Below are positions 37,073 to 48,533 of a stretch of 64,000 bases of DNA, piece after piece. Every line of letters starts with the position of its first letter. Position 1 is the stretch's first letter. The notes under the pieces were generated by a model, which made no database searches, was not told the origin of the DNA, and was given only the letters and a program-made list of their open reading frames with translations. The position numbers and the translations under genes are program-made. The stretch spans positions 54,014 to 118,013 of the forward strand of contig QAOA01002082.1 in assembly GCA_003255065.1 (NCBI GenBank), given 5' to 3'. The stretch is from Cercis canadensis (lineage: Eukaryota > Streptophyta > Magnoliopsida > Fabales > Fabaceae).

Positions 37073-37969
37073 ATATAAATTATGCTCTTATGACTACACA
37101 AATTTCATCCCAAATCTCGTTATCTAGGTCCCACACCTCGCTGCCAAACAGCCCGCACATCGGCGCGGGAATAGTACTAGTTAACATAATAACACCCCAA
37201 AATTTTGTTCAAATATTTAATTATTTAATGCCAATCAAATAAAATAATTATTTGAACATTTAATGCCATGATTTTTTAATTTTTTAATTATATACTTCAA
37301 GTTTAGGAAGCCTTAGGCATAACATATGATAAATAATATTAGAAATAGGACTTTGTGCATCCCTTCCTTTGCCATCCTCGGTACTTAATTGACACTTGTT
37401 GGGGAGCTTTTCTACAATGTAAGTTCAAAGTTAGTAATCACTTTATGGGGAATCTTTTAAATTATAAAAATTGGCTTACACATAATTTTCTATATAGTGA
37501 ANATATAAATTCTGCTCTTATGACTACACAAATTTCATCCCAAATCTCGTTATCTAGGTCCCACACCTCGCTGCCAAACAGCCCGCACATCGGCGCGGGA
37601 ATAGTACTAGTTAACATAATAACACCCCAAAATTTTGTTCAAATATTTAATTATTTAATGCCAATCAAATAAAATAATTATTTGAACATTTAATGCCATG
37701 ATTTTTAATTTTTTAATTATATACTTCAAGTTTAGGAAGCCTTAGGCATAACATATGATAAATAATATTAGAAATAAGACTTTGTGCATCCCTTCCTTTG
37801 CCATCCTCGGTNAATAGGACTTTGTGCATCCCTTCCTTTGCCATCCTCGGTACTTAATTGACACTTGTTGGGGAGCTTTTCTACAATGTAAGTTCAAAGT
37901 TAGTAATCACTTTATGGGGAATCTTTTAAATTATAAAAATTGGCTTACACATAATTTTCTATATAGTGA
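37073..37969. repeat. Threefold segment around single Ns at 37,502 and 37,812 (probable assembly artefact)
   Basis: 37,503-37,811 repeats 37,073 onward at an offset of 430, and 37,813-37,969 repeats 37,344-37,500 at an offset of 469. The breakpoints fall on the two Ns. Collapsing the copies leaves one Helitron 3' end. Confidence 0.85.
37150..37180 (+). promoter_or_regulatory. Helitron H1 3' hairpin and CTAG end
   Basis: CCCGCACATCGGCGCGGG forms a CCCGC/GCGGG stem, followed after AATAGTA by CTAG (37,177-37,180) and T. This is a textbook plant Helitron 3' end. It recurs at 37,577-37,610 only because of the artefactual duplication. Confidence 0.85.
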
Positions 37970-39299
37970 TCATACATATAATTATATATATATATACACA
38001 CTTATTCTTTAGAAAATGAAAAATTAAGAAAAATATTGACATGTCAAGGATATGCAAAGGAAGAGAAGGTATTGCCTATGCACCAACACGAGAAGGTATC
38101 ATGAAGGGAAGAACCAAATTACTCTACTTAAAATTTATATTGAACATCAAGGATGCAAAGCACTATTTGGATGTGCTCTTTTGTACATATCTATCTCTTC
38201 TTTTTATTTTCTTAAAACATTTTTCTTCTTAGGTAATCACTACTACAATGTTTTTTTTTTTTTTTTTTGGTCTGAATATTATGGTCAAGTCCATACTTAC
38301 CCCACACAAAGAATGTATGAACAACACTATATTATGTGTGTGAATGCATATAAACATTGTGTGCCTACCTCTACTGATCCCACAAGCTTTTATTAGTATA
38401 CTAATTAAGATAAACATTATATGATAAATGATTGGATAAAGGGGTGGTAGAAATAAGATAAACATAATAATTATGATATTGATATGACATTATCTTTAGA
38501 GTTGCAATGAGAATAAACACAATAAAGAATATGTCCTCCATGATCAATGGTATATATACCAAATTCTTTAAAAAAAAAATTACAAAGCAAAGAAAGGTAT
38601 AACATAATTAAAAATTATATCCTTGGTCAAAAAATAAGTATAAAATTTTAAGGATAGATTACCTACCGTCTATATAATATGGCATGTGAGGTCCACACAA
38701 GACGGTTGTGATCACATGCTTCCACAACCCAATAAAACAAATTTCTAAAAATCCAGAACTCTTTTCTCCACAAAGACTGCTTCAGTTTTCAAACAGAAAC
38801 TTTCAAATTTTATTGCGGATGGAGAAGCAAATAACATGGCCGCATATTAACACTTCAAGATTTAATGAGAACTCCCACTACTTCAAACTATTACATTGCA
38901 GATGGAGGAGGATATGAACAGAAGTATAGAAAACAAAATTCCACAAAACAATAACATGGCTGAATATAGAGAGGAAAAACAAAAAAAGAGTTAAAAAATA
39001 TTGGAAGAATAAACCTTTGTGTGTTCGACTACCCAAGTTCCACATCCAGAGCAGCAATTAGCAGGTAATGGTAGGAAGTGGAGGCTAGAATTTGCTACTA
39101 TAGGGAAGAATAAAGGGTGCAGTATATATAGGGAAGTGGAGGCTGGAAATTCTAACCCTAATATTGCAATCCTTAATTTAGGCAATATAGTAGGAAAAAA
39201 ATAATTAGGCAATTAGTTGACACAAATTTTTTAATTTAGGCAATTTTGGTTATTGCCAATCAAGCATTCAATTATAGCATTAATTTATTATTTAACAGT
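37970..39299. other. Spacer with inverted relatives of 62,780-63,680
   Basis: Two pieces match the reverse complement of the window's end. 37,930-38,120 (with GCACCAACACGAGAAGGTAT) matches 62,780-63,005, and 38,980-39,300 (with ATACTGCACCCTTT on the minus strand and a TATATATA box) matches 63,400-63,680. On the minus strand the latter looks like a Helitron promoter region. A TCTATATAATATGGC start at 38,669 could be another Helitron 5' end. No gene is supported. Confidence 0.4.
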
Positions 39300-39573
39300 T
39301 TTTAGTTTTTAAGTATTCATAAAATATCTTAGTTTTTATTATTTTGTGTTCAAAATTCAATTATAGTAGTTGACCCATGATGATCCCCTTGACCTATTGC
39401 TGGCACGTAAAGTTCTTGATGTCAAGAGAAGACATCAAGAAACTGTCAAGCACTAATTAAGGGATCTCGAATCCCAACTTTCTCAAGTTACATAAGCCAT
39501 TTCCATAGACAAAGGAAAGATTTTATTTTTTATTTTTTTTTAAAAAAGGGTTCCCGGAGCAAACCGAATTATT

Positions 39574-39732
39574 TAACACATGCAAGAGCCCTGCTTCTGG
39601 ATAGCTGAGTGCAAGAGGCATAGCAACACCTCCACTAAACCAAGTCCCCATTATTCCAGCAACAAACTCAGCAGAAGGTTTGGCCACAATTCCTATTCGA
39701 GCTCCACCAAGATGTCCCTCGATTTTGGTACC
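39574..39732 (-). pseudogene. Captured exon of a malonate/acyl-CoA ligase (AAE13-like, AMP-binding superfamily)
   Basis: Fifty-two uninterrupted codons on the minus strand encode a peptide with GGARIGIVAKPSAEF, GTWFSGGVA and PLALSYPEA. From memory this agrees closely with the N-terminal region of plant acyl-activating enzymes of the AAE13 (malonyl-CoA synthetase) type. Only this exon is present: no AMP-binding P-loop and no C-terminal domain. It sits downstream of the V promoter in the sense direction, which suggests capture by the Helitron. Not a functional enzyme. Confidence 0.75.
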
Positions 39733-40433
39733 ATATAGAATTAGTAAATGATTTATTTGCAGATTATCAGCATACGCGGATGCACGGTGTCATCAATTTT
39801 ATGGCAAATTCAGAAATTCTTCACAAAAGATTGAAATTGCATCATAACAAACTAACACAAAAAAATAAACTAATCAAACTTCGAAATATAAAAAATACAT
39901 AAATAATTAATTCCCAATTGATGAAGCCTTCATTTGCAAAATTACCAAAGTAAACAATATAAATAAGCAAAAATATCAACAAAAATAAGCACTTTCAAAC
40001 ATACAAAAAGGAATTGAACTTTTACATTCAATGGTTGTCCCCAAAAGAATCAGAAACCTACATTCCAAAAAATAAAATAGAACATGATACGTGTAAGGGG
40101 TACGAACTGCAAAGACAATTGAAAGGGAGAAGGAGATCAGACAAAAGAGATTGGAAAGGAGAAAGAGATTAAACAAAAAGAGACACACCTGAGCAAAATA
40201 AAATAATACTATTGGAACCACCTAACTGAACATATTCCAATAGAAGTAGAAAGGAATTGGCTAAACAGCCTTACTGATAAAGCAAATATTACCAATCGTA
40301 GATAAGCTTCCAACCAACCAAGAATTTCAGACAAAAAGGAACATACCTCAATACTATTAGAACGAATTGGCAGTAAGCAGCTTACTGAAGCCTAGGTTGG
40401 CGTGAGGGTGCTGTTAAAATAAACCACATTAGG

Positions 40434-40451
40434 GTGTTATTTATATAGGGA
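40434..40451 (-). promoter_or_regulatory. Promoter TATA box of Helitron V
   Basis: The minus strand reads TCCCTATATAAATAACAC, followed by the CCTAATGTGGTTTATTTTAA run also present in Z at 61,100-61,140. The exon after it ends near a GTATGT donor at about 40,345. Confidence 0.55.
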
Positions 40452-41107
40452 TATAGGAGAAAGGAAATGTAACCCTAATTTTGATTTCAAAATAGCAATT
40501 AACAAATTATTTGGTGTCATCAATTTATAAGAGTAATTGCCAAAATTAAATAGAATAATATTTCCTTGATTGGCTTTTCTTGTGAAGGGTGGCAATAACA
40601 CATCATGACAAATTTGGCAGATTTGCCTTTTTCACCTTTAATTTCGGTTAGTCTCCTGTTTGCAAATGAAGCAATCAAATACATGATTTAAATATTAGGA
40701 AACTGACTTCTTGTTGGTTTTTATTTATTCTGAAATAATATTACGTTAGAAAACATAAGTAAGGAAGTTATTTAAGGACATTAGTATTTGATTTTTTTTT
40801 CCTTACTTTTTATTTTTGAGACACACATAATTGACATAATAAATTATTTTTTAAATACTCTAGAAAGGAAGAAATTCCCAGAGCATGCCACTTGNACTTG
40901 TTTTCACCTTGGTAGAGATATTTGTTAGCTCCACATTGTGTACTTTATTATTAATATTATATAGATATAGATTTCAAATTCCCCTTAATTTGAAATGTGC
41001 ATAATTATTGATTGGAGAATTTTTCTCCTTTCAATAATAAAAATGAATAAATTAAAAATTGGAATTTTTAAGTTGATCTCAAGGTTTCATTGTTCACCGT
41101 CCTTGTG

Positions 41108-41115
41108 TATAAATA
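41108..41115 (+). promoter_or_regulatory. Promoter TATA box of Helitron W
   Basis: TATAAATA follows GTCCTTGTG. About 100 bases on, CAAAAAGTCAAG|GTAAGC is a strong splice donor, so a short non-coding first exon is likely. Helitron Y has the corresponding TATAAATA at 57,024. Confidence 0.55.
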
Positions 41116-42239
41116 AACCACAAATTTCCTCCCATCGTTCGGGTTGCCTTTATTTGTCTCCATCATTCTAGCTTCTTCGTTAGAACCCTCTTCATCTTTG
41201 TTCAAAAAGTCAAGGTAAGCTATATTTATATTTAGTTTCACCAAATATTTTGAAATGCTCGATCAAAGGGAGTCCCATCTTTATCCAATACTTCCTCTTC
41301 ATTTCCTAGGTGTATGTGGTGCTTCTCTTTCACGACTGTTTCTCTAATTCTTTTTGTTGATTAGTTTTGTGTACAAATATTGCACAAACTCATGTTATCA
41401 TCCTTCCATTTATCGTGTTGGGTGCTTGCTTCTATCATGACCAATGCATATCGTGCTTGCTCTCTATTCTAGCAGGTTTTTATTTAGAGAAAAGTTTATT
41501 TTACCTCTTTCAACTTAGGATAAATTTCACTTTACCCTCAAAACTTAAAAATATTACAAGGGACCCCCATTAACTTTCAAAATGTGCAAAAAACTCCCAA
41601 TCATAGACAAACGTCAAAAAATAGACGAAAAACACCAAGTGCAATGCACGTGATGTCATTAACAACTCAATCCATTCAAAAATTTTAAAACTAACACACT
41701 TAATTTGAGGGATTTTGAGATTAACAATATTTAATTGTTGGGGATTTGGGCGTTAATGAGAGGGATTTCAAGGTTAATGAGAGTCGCATGCTTCACATGT
41801 GATGTTTTCCATCAAAATTTTGGACGGCCATCACAAAATGGGGTTTTTCACACATTTTGCTAGGTAATGGAGGACTCTTGTAATATTTTAAAGTTTTTGG
41901 GGTAAAGTGAATCTAAAGAAGGAAAATTAGACTCTTCCCTTTTATTTATCATAGTTTTTTATCTCGTTATCTTTGATTTCAACCTTTAAGAATGTAAGTT
42001 CAATTCTAAGCATTGTTATTCTATTTAATATTATAGGTTTATTATTAATCTACTTTTGGTGAGTAAGATCTAGCCTATCTTTTTCTCTATGTTCTAGTAG
42101 GTTCTCCTTATTGCTTGAAGCTCATCCTTGGTATCTCACTTGCTTTCTTACATAGTTCCTTATTTTATAGTTTTTGATCCCATCATTGTTTTTTTTTTTT
42201 AATAACTCTTTACTTAAGTATTTTTTATTCATTGTAGGG

Positions 42240-42457
42240 ATGTCCACTTCAAATTTTCTATGAAGCACATGAAAGATGATTGGAATTTGTGGAATTTCAT
42301 TTCATCTTGTCAAGCTCCAAAATGTGGTGTCAAAATGAGGGTTGGATTTGAGAAGTTTGTAGATGAAAAGAAGCTCAAGATTGGAGATGCAATTGTTTTT
42401 GAACTAAAAGGAGTGAATTTTGGAATCGAAATTCGGCATTCATTGTCCATAATTTAA
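42240..42457 (+). pseudogene. Captured B3 DNA-binding domain fragment (REM/B3 superfamily)
   Basis: The frame 42,260-42,457 ends with GFEKFVDEKKLKIGDAIVFE followed by a F.IEIR segment, the characteristic second half of a plant B3 domain (G-W/F-x2-FV, L-x2-GD, VFEL). An acceptor-like CATTGTAG precedes it at about 42,238. Only about 65 residues are present, so it is an isolated exon rather than a gene. The stop follows at 42,455. Confidence 0.7.
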
Positions 42458-45400
42458 GATCATCAATGTATGACAAAATAAAAACATGTATTTAGTTGTG
42501 TTTAAGTTCACATACATTTTGACATGAATACCCTAATTATGCAAGCTAATCAAGACATTGATTTTAAATCAATTTTTCTGTTTTATTAAATTTCAATTGG
42601 CACTATGAGTGATTTATTTTAAATTAAATAATTTAGAAATCATTAAAAAAATTAAAAATTTGAATTCCTATTCAATGCAAAAATATTCAAATTTTGATTT
42701 TTTGCTAATAAATAATTTCCATAAACATTTAAGTATAATTTTAAAAAAATTTCAAAATTATTGACTTGCTAAATTAATTTCCAATCAATTAATTATAATT
42801 GGGATGTGATTAGAATTGCTACATATATATTTTTTAAATTAGCTAATTATTAAATATTAATTCATTATTAAATCATAAATTGGTTTTGCCTTGTTGCTTA
42901 TTTGTTTCTCAATCAATACTAAAATAATGATATAATTATGGAAGGTAATGAAATTTTAATATTTAATTATTATTTTCATATTTATTTAATTTTAAATATA
43001 CATGCATGTGAAATTTATTTTTTTTACTTACTTTAAATTTTAGTTCCTACTTTAATGATGATTGAAATACAAAATTAAAAATGATGAACTTAAGTCACAA
43101 ATAAAATCAATCAGCATTGAAGGTGTAATTCAAAAACCTTTGGTGCTTAATTATTTTCCAATCAATCAATTATGTAATTTTAAATTAAGTTCAAATTTAT
43201 TTAATTTTAAAAATCCCAAGTGTAGGAAACTACATATATATTTGAGTCTCTGACACTAATACAAGTCCCTCCAACAATGGGAATAAATTAGGGTCTATCA
43301 ATTTTTGGAGATTTTATAAAATTTTAAAACTAACAAGATCAAGGCTTTAGGAGAACTAAGGAAATTTTTGAATTGATATTGAAGGTTGGGGATGGCAAAG
43401 ATAAAGACCACAATTATAGAGAATCATCTGTTCAAATCCATATGAGTTAAGATAAACATTTAATGTGTCTATTTTCGTCTGTGGCATAGTTAATTTGATT
43501 TTTTTTTTTTATTGAAAGTGAATTTGAATTATACTATAGAAAATTGGTGGCTTTAGATTTTGATTCAATATCAACCAAGAAAATGAAATTTAGGTAGGAC
43601 TTGGTAGCTTATCTTAGTTTATCATGATTTCAATTCCATGTCCCCAATTTTGAACAGCTGAAAGAAAATAATTGTTGAAACTAAAGAAGATGAAGTTTTG
43701 TGTTTTTTCAAGTAGTTAAGGCAATCTCATTATATTTAAGTGATAGATCTATGAAAGAACAAAATAGAAAAACCATGGAGATTGACAAATCTTAAATAGT
43801 TCCCACTGAAATTGCTAAAGTAACCATATGTTTCTACTAATCAAGTGCATTTAAATCTTGATTTCTATTTGTAGCATATCATATATGATGATTGCACATG
43901 TGAATTATTATTCTATTTTGCATGTCTCTATCACAACCATGCATTGACGCCGGGACAAGTGCTAGTCTATATAAACTTTAAAAGTAATATTCAAATGCTC
44001 TATAGCTTGCCACATGGCACTCCTAGCAATTATTATGAGTCATAAATATTCACATTTAATAGAATTGCAATTATAATATTAAATCAAATAAAATATACCA
44101 AATTGCTTTAAAAAATAAGAATCATTATTATTAATTTCGGTTAATTAGAATTGTCAAGTACTCTCCTAAATTTTAGCCCTCCAATAAATGTTGATTTGTC
44201 AATGAGAATTCAAAAATTAGGGTTTGGAATTTGTGCCTACATAAACATCTCTATATATTGCACTCCATATGAGGCTCACCCACATTGGCTCATAAATTTT
44301 TCAACATTTTCCAACATCTCAAGAAGCTCCCAGATTTGCTCACCCCCAATTATAATATTGTTATCAATCTACTTATGCAATCATTTTGCTTTTTCTGCAT
44401 TCCTTATTTGCTTCATCTCCTACATTCCCAAAGGCAACAAGGTATGCTTTTTCCTTTTTTTTTTGGTTGCTGTAATTTTATTTTTTTAATATATATTTCA
44501 TTCTAATATATATCGCAATCTCTTGATCTAGCCGTATATTTCTTTCATTATTCTTTTTTTATCTTCATCTCCTCCATCTCCAAAGGCAACAAGGTATGCT
44601 TTTTCTCTGTATTGTCTTTGTTGTTGTAATTTTGTTTCACAATATCTATTTCATTTTAAGCTATCACTCAATCTCCTTATGCAACCGTTTTTCTATTTCA
44701 TTATTCCTTCTCCTTTTCATCCTCTCTATCTTCAAAGGCAACAAGGTATGCTCTTTTTGATCTCAATTATTTAATATCTCTCAAAATTTCATCTAGATTT
44801 TATTTTTGTCTCTCTCTATGATTAACTAGAAATACATTGGTTGTGGCAAGATCTTACTCGAAAACGATTTTATAATCGGCATTTTATTATTCATTTTCCT
44901 CTCAATCTCCTCCATCTCCAAAGGGAACAAAGTTTTGCTCTTTCTCTATACATCATTTGTTTATGTAATATTGGTTCTCAAAATATTTTTTATTATTATA
45001 TATATATCTCCATCTCCTTATCCAATCGTTATTTTTCCCAATAAATAAAATTTAAAATTAGAAAAAAAATTATATTACCAAATTTTAACCCTCGTGAGTG
45101 GTTTTAAATAAATAAATACGAAAATAATTATGAATAGGAAAATTATAATGTTATGCAATCAACTTGGCATTATAATTGATTGGTAACCACTTAGTTTGCA
45201 AAATTTCAATATCCAAATTAATTATAGACTAATTGATTAATATTTATTTTTATATAGGATGTTTGATTGATTGCTTTAATATGAAAATCAAATTTTCAAT
45301 ATGTAGTTTCCTACATTTGGAATTTTTAAAATTATATAAATTCAAAATTAATTTAAAATTGCATAATTGACTAATTGGAAAATAATTAAGCACCAAAGTG

Positions 45401-45640
45401 TTTTAATATACATCTTCAATACTGATTAAAATTTGGCAATATGACATAACCAATTAACAAATCAACAATATAACATAACCAATTTAAAATTTAATAAATA
45501 ATTGCTATTTAATAATTAGTTTATTTGAAAACATATATATAACAATTTCAATCACATGTCAATTATAATTAATTGATTGGCAATTAATTTGACAATTAAA
45601 TAATTTCAAAATATTTTTTAAAATTATAATTATGACTAAT
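42455..45640. repeat. Diverged inverted repeat pair (42,460-43,270 plus; 45,110-45,640 minus)
   Basis: The plus copy belongs to the AT-rich family at 19,195-21,900. The second copy, inside H2, reads the same landmarks in reverse complement (TAACCAATTT, CAATTATAATTAATTG, TCAATCACATG). The two lie on either side of the W/H2 junction in opposite directions. Confidence 0.6.
44280..44960 (+). repeat. Tandem array of about 150-bp units with GGCAACAAGGTATGC in H2
   Basis: GGCAACAAGGTATGC occurs at about 44,432, 44,586 and 44,737, with a weaker GGGAACAAAGTTTTGC at about 44,920. Intervening sequence repeats ATCTATTTCATTTTAA and CAATCTCCTTATGCA. It corresponds to the array in H1 at 17,690. Confidence 0.75.
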
Positions 45641-46386
45641 TGATTACCATTGATATTTGTATGGGATATTTGACTAATTTCTTTAATATAAAAATAAATA
45701 ATATTATATGTTTGCAATCAATTGTTAATTTCAATTGATTAACTACCATTTAATATGAAAATTTTCAACTTTCACATTAATGTTAAAGGAGGCAATTAAG
45801 GAAAGTTTTGATAATTACAATAAATCAAATTAAAAAACATTTTTAATCAAATTAAAATAAATGAATTTTTTTGATAATCATCAAGATACCTCAAACAAAA
45901 AGAAAAAAAAAATAGTATACTCACTTTTTTCATCTTCCATGCTCAATATCTTTATCTTTGCTGTCGGGTTTTTTTTCTTAGATCAAAACTGTCAATGTGA
46001 AATGGTTTTTTCAGCACCATCATTATAGATAAAGATCTTGTAACAATATTTTTTTTTTTTTTATTAATCATTTATTGTTAGAAATCGAGAAAGAAAATCA
46101 TATGCAATAGAGAGATATATAATAAAAAAAAATTCAGAACCAATATTACATAAACAAATAGTGTATAGAGAAAGAACAAATTTTGTTTTCTTAGGAGATA
46201 TAGGAGATGCTGAAAAAAAAAAGAAAAAAAAATCCCAAATATTAGAGAAACAAATAGTTTATAGAGAAAGAAGCCTTATTGCCTTTGGAGATTGAGGAGA
46301 TAGAAAGAAGAAGAAAAAAATAAAGGAGTCACACGATTGGATAAGGAGATGGAGATATATATATAATAATAAAAAATATTGACAAG
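45061..46386. other. AT-rich H2 interior
   Basis: No gene is supported. It includes the inverted AT-rich repeat copy and purine-rich runs at 46,200-46,330. These runs look like a reverse-orientation copy of the donor-array sequence: GAAGCCTTATTGCCTTTGGA is the complement of its CAAAGGCAA-type motif. Confidence 0.4.
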
Positions 46387-48533
46387 GAAGTAGGAATCAA
46401 AGAGATACATAGGAAAAATAACAATTGCTAATAATGGAATCAAAGCAAATTGTTGAAGTACGGGGAGATTGAATAGCGGTTGATATAAGCATATAAGAAA
46501 AATGAAATATGGCATCGAGATGAAGATCATAGTAAATGATACATGGGAAAGAGAAAAGAAGAAATGGTGAATTAAAATGATTATATGTGCAATCAGAAGA
46601 CAAATATAATAAATGGATATGTGTAGACAAAAATGAGGGAAGAAGGAAGTTTTCGATGGAAAAAAAAAATTGAAGCATCATTGAATAACACATGAACAAA
46701 ATAATTATTGCTATATCTCCTGCAGCTCTTCTACTTTAGTATAATTTATAGATTTATAAATTTAGTTAATTCATCGGATCTATCTACTAAAGATAATGGT
46801 ATGAAAAGAAATGGGGGTGTGAATTAGAGTAGAAACAAAATTATCCACACAAAATAATGGTAGTGAAAATATATCATGGTATATGAAGAATAAGGCTAAT
46901 ATGGAATTAGATAGAAATTTTAAGATTAATTCAATGAAAGAAGTTTCAATAAAAATGAAAGATCCTTTTTCTTTCATTCTCATGATTAGGTTCATTTTCT
47001 TTTTAGAAAATGATTGCTCAGAGAGTTAGCTAAGAATGTAAAAAATTACAATGTCTCATTTTGATATTTAAATAGATACTTTGGTCAAGGTTGATCTATT
47101 TTTGTTAGATAAGTTCCTATTTTTAATTATCTTTTTAGGTAATCTTCAACATGTGTCTATGCATTTCTTGAAATGCATTATCATTAGCATTATTAGCAAT
47201 TATTATCACATCATAATATGGAGACTTTGATATGAAAATGTTTGTATTTTAGATAAGATCTCTAGGGTGCTGCTTGCTCAGTATGGTGATATTCAAGACG
47301 TGATTGTGTGGAGAAATACCATAGTTATGGTTTATACAACAGAAGCTAGGTATGATTGGTTAATATCTAGGGAAAAAAAATTAGATGGATACCCAAGGGT
47401 GGAATTGGGTTTGGAGGCTTGCAGCTCCAGGAAAAAATTGAAGTTTTTCTGTGGCTAATCCATCATGATGTCATGCCCATAAATTGGTTTCGTGCTCGCA
47501 AACACCTTAGTCAAAATTCCTTATGCAATAGGTGTAAGTATGATATAGAAAATACAATGCATTGTCTTAGGAACTGCTATAAATCATGTCTATATTGGTT
47601 TTGGTGCAGATGATAGCTTTTGGGAACAAGATTTGAATGCTTGGTTTTATAGAAATGGGAATATAGGAAAGTGGATAATGAAGTCACACATTCTCTTCTA
47701 CTTCACGTTGTAGTGGATATGGAGAATGCACAATGAAGAGGTTTTTGAAGGGTGTAGTACTCTGTTGATGGTGAGTGTTAATAAGATCAAGACGATGGTT
47801 TAATTTGCAGTAAAATTTTTCTGGAAAAGCGATAAAGAAGGAAAGAGAGATGAGATGGACATTGGTAGTCTCCAAGAATAAAGACCATTAAGCTAAATGT
47901 CAAATGTGGCAGCTTTGGGAACATAGGGAGATCAAGTTTTGGAGGGGTTATTTGAGATCATCAAGGGTGGCTTGGTGATTTATGTGGCTCTATAGGCGTG
48001 GGTACCAATTTGAAACTTGAATTTATTGCAATCAGGCATGGTATGATATTTTGTTAGGATAAAGGCATCATAAAACTATATGTGAAGCAGATTACCAAGA
48101 GACAATGCACTTGATATATTTTGCTGATATGAGCTTCCATTGCTATGGTTGTATTATCAATGATATAAGACATTTGCTTAAAAGGAGTTGGGAGATGAAA
48201 ATGATTCATGTGTTAAGATTGGAGTACCAAGGAGCTGATTCACATGTTAATTGCAATTTACAAGCATATGATTTTGTTTATGTTTAAAAATATTTTGCAT
48301 TGCTTAAATTGTAAAATTATAGGAAAATTGTATAAAGAAAATTTGAGTACTTAATATTTTGATCTCTAAAAAATAAAATTATTTTGAAATTATAGATATT
48401 GTAAAAGCACAATCTATGTACTAATATACTATATGAATCTATTGAACTCAACTCTTACAACAAGGAACCTAAACCTAAGTCATCCATAAAATAGGAAACC
48501 AAATGTAAGTACTACAAATTAAAAGTACATTAA
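46387..48533 (+). repeat. Second copy of the 33,630-35,790 block
   Basis: Collinear with the H1 copy, with many point differences and small indels, which suggests an old duplication by transposition of the family rather than an assembly problem. Confidence 0.85.
47240..48290 (+). pseudogene. LINE-type zf-RVT and RNase H remnant in H2
   Basis: The frame 47,267-47,458 has GDIQDVIVWRN and YDWLISREKK. The next frame (47,419-47,613) has NWFRARKHLSQNSLCNRC and MHCLRNCY, the zf-RVT Cys-rich core of plant LINEs. The RNase H tail at 48,105-48,287 ends with VLRLEYQGADSHVNCNLQA, matching the RVT_3 pattern in which a conserved Asp precedes the C-terminus. The stretch is broken by frameshifts and stops. 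Confidence 0.7.

Larger units (their letters stand above)
17061..37180 (+). mobile_element. Helitron H1, plus strand, enlarged by nested insertions
   Basis: The 5' end TCTATATAATATTTAAAAGG follows an A at 17,060. The 3' end CTAG at 37,177-37,180 is followed by T and preceded by a hairpin with a perfect CCCGC/GCGGG stem. The 5' terminal 100 bases match those of H2 at 43,966 (shared CAAATGCTC and ATGGCACT). H1 also shares with H2 a tandem donor-site array and a LINE/RNase H block. Pairing of these two ends as one element is inferred: a copia element, a solo LTR and AT-rich repeats lie between them. Confidence 0.5.
39300..40965 (-). mobile_element. Helitron V, minus strand, 5' part (3' limit unknown)
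   Basis: Its 5' end, TCTATATAATATTAATAAT read on the minus strand from 40,965, is nearly identical to the 5' end of Helitron Z at 60,370. Both continue with GTACACAATGTGGAGCT and a GTGGCATGCT-type run. The next 600 bases, including a TATA promoter, also match Z. A captured acyl-CoA ligase exon lies downstream in the same direction. I could not identify its 3' CTRR end. An N at 40,895 interrupts the terminal region. Confidence 0.65.
40966..43965 (+). mobile_element. Helitron W, plus strand (5' end missing or hidden by V)
   Basis: The 3' end CTAG at 43,962-43,965 follows GCATTGACGCCGGGACAAGT, the same 3' family as the end at 56,555. From about 40,973 to 42,200 it is collinear with Helitron Y (56,885-58,750, after removing Y's solo LTR). 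V's minus-strand 5' end abuts it at 40,965, so V probably inserted in W and separates it from its own 5' terminus. It carries a captured B3 exon. Confidence 0.6.

Noticed and set aside
37577..37610. A second Helitron 3' end identical to that at 37,150-37,180
   Set aside because: It lies in the copy after the single N at 37,502 and is best explained by the assembly duplication.
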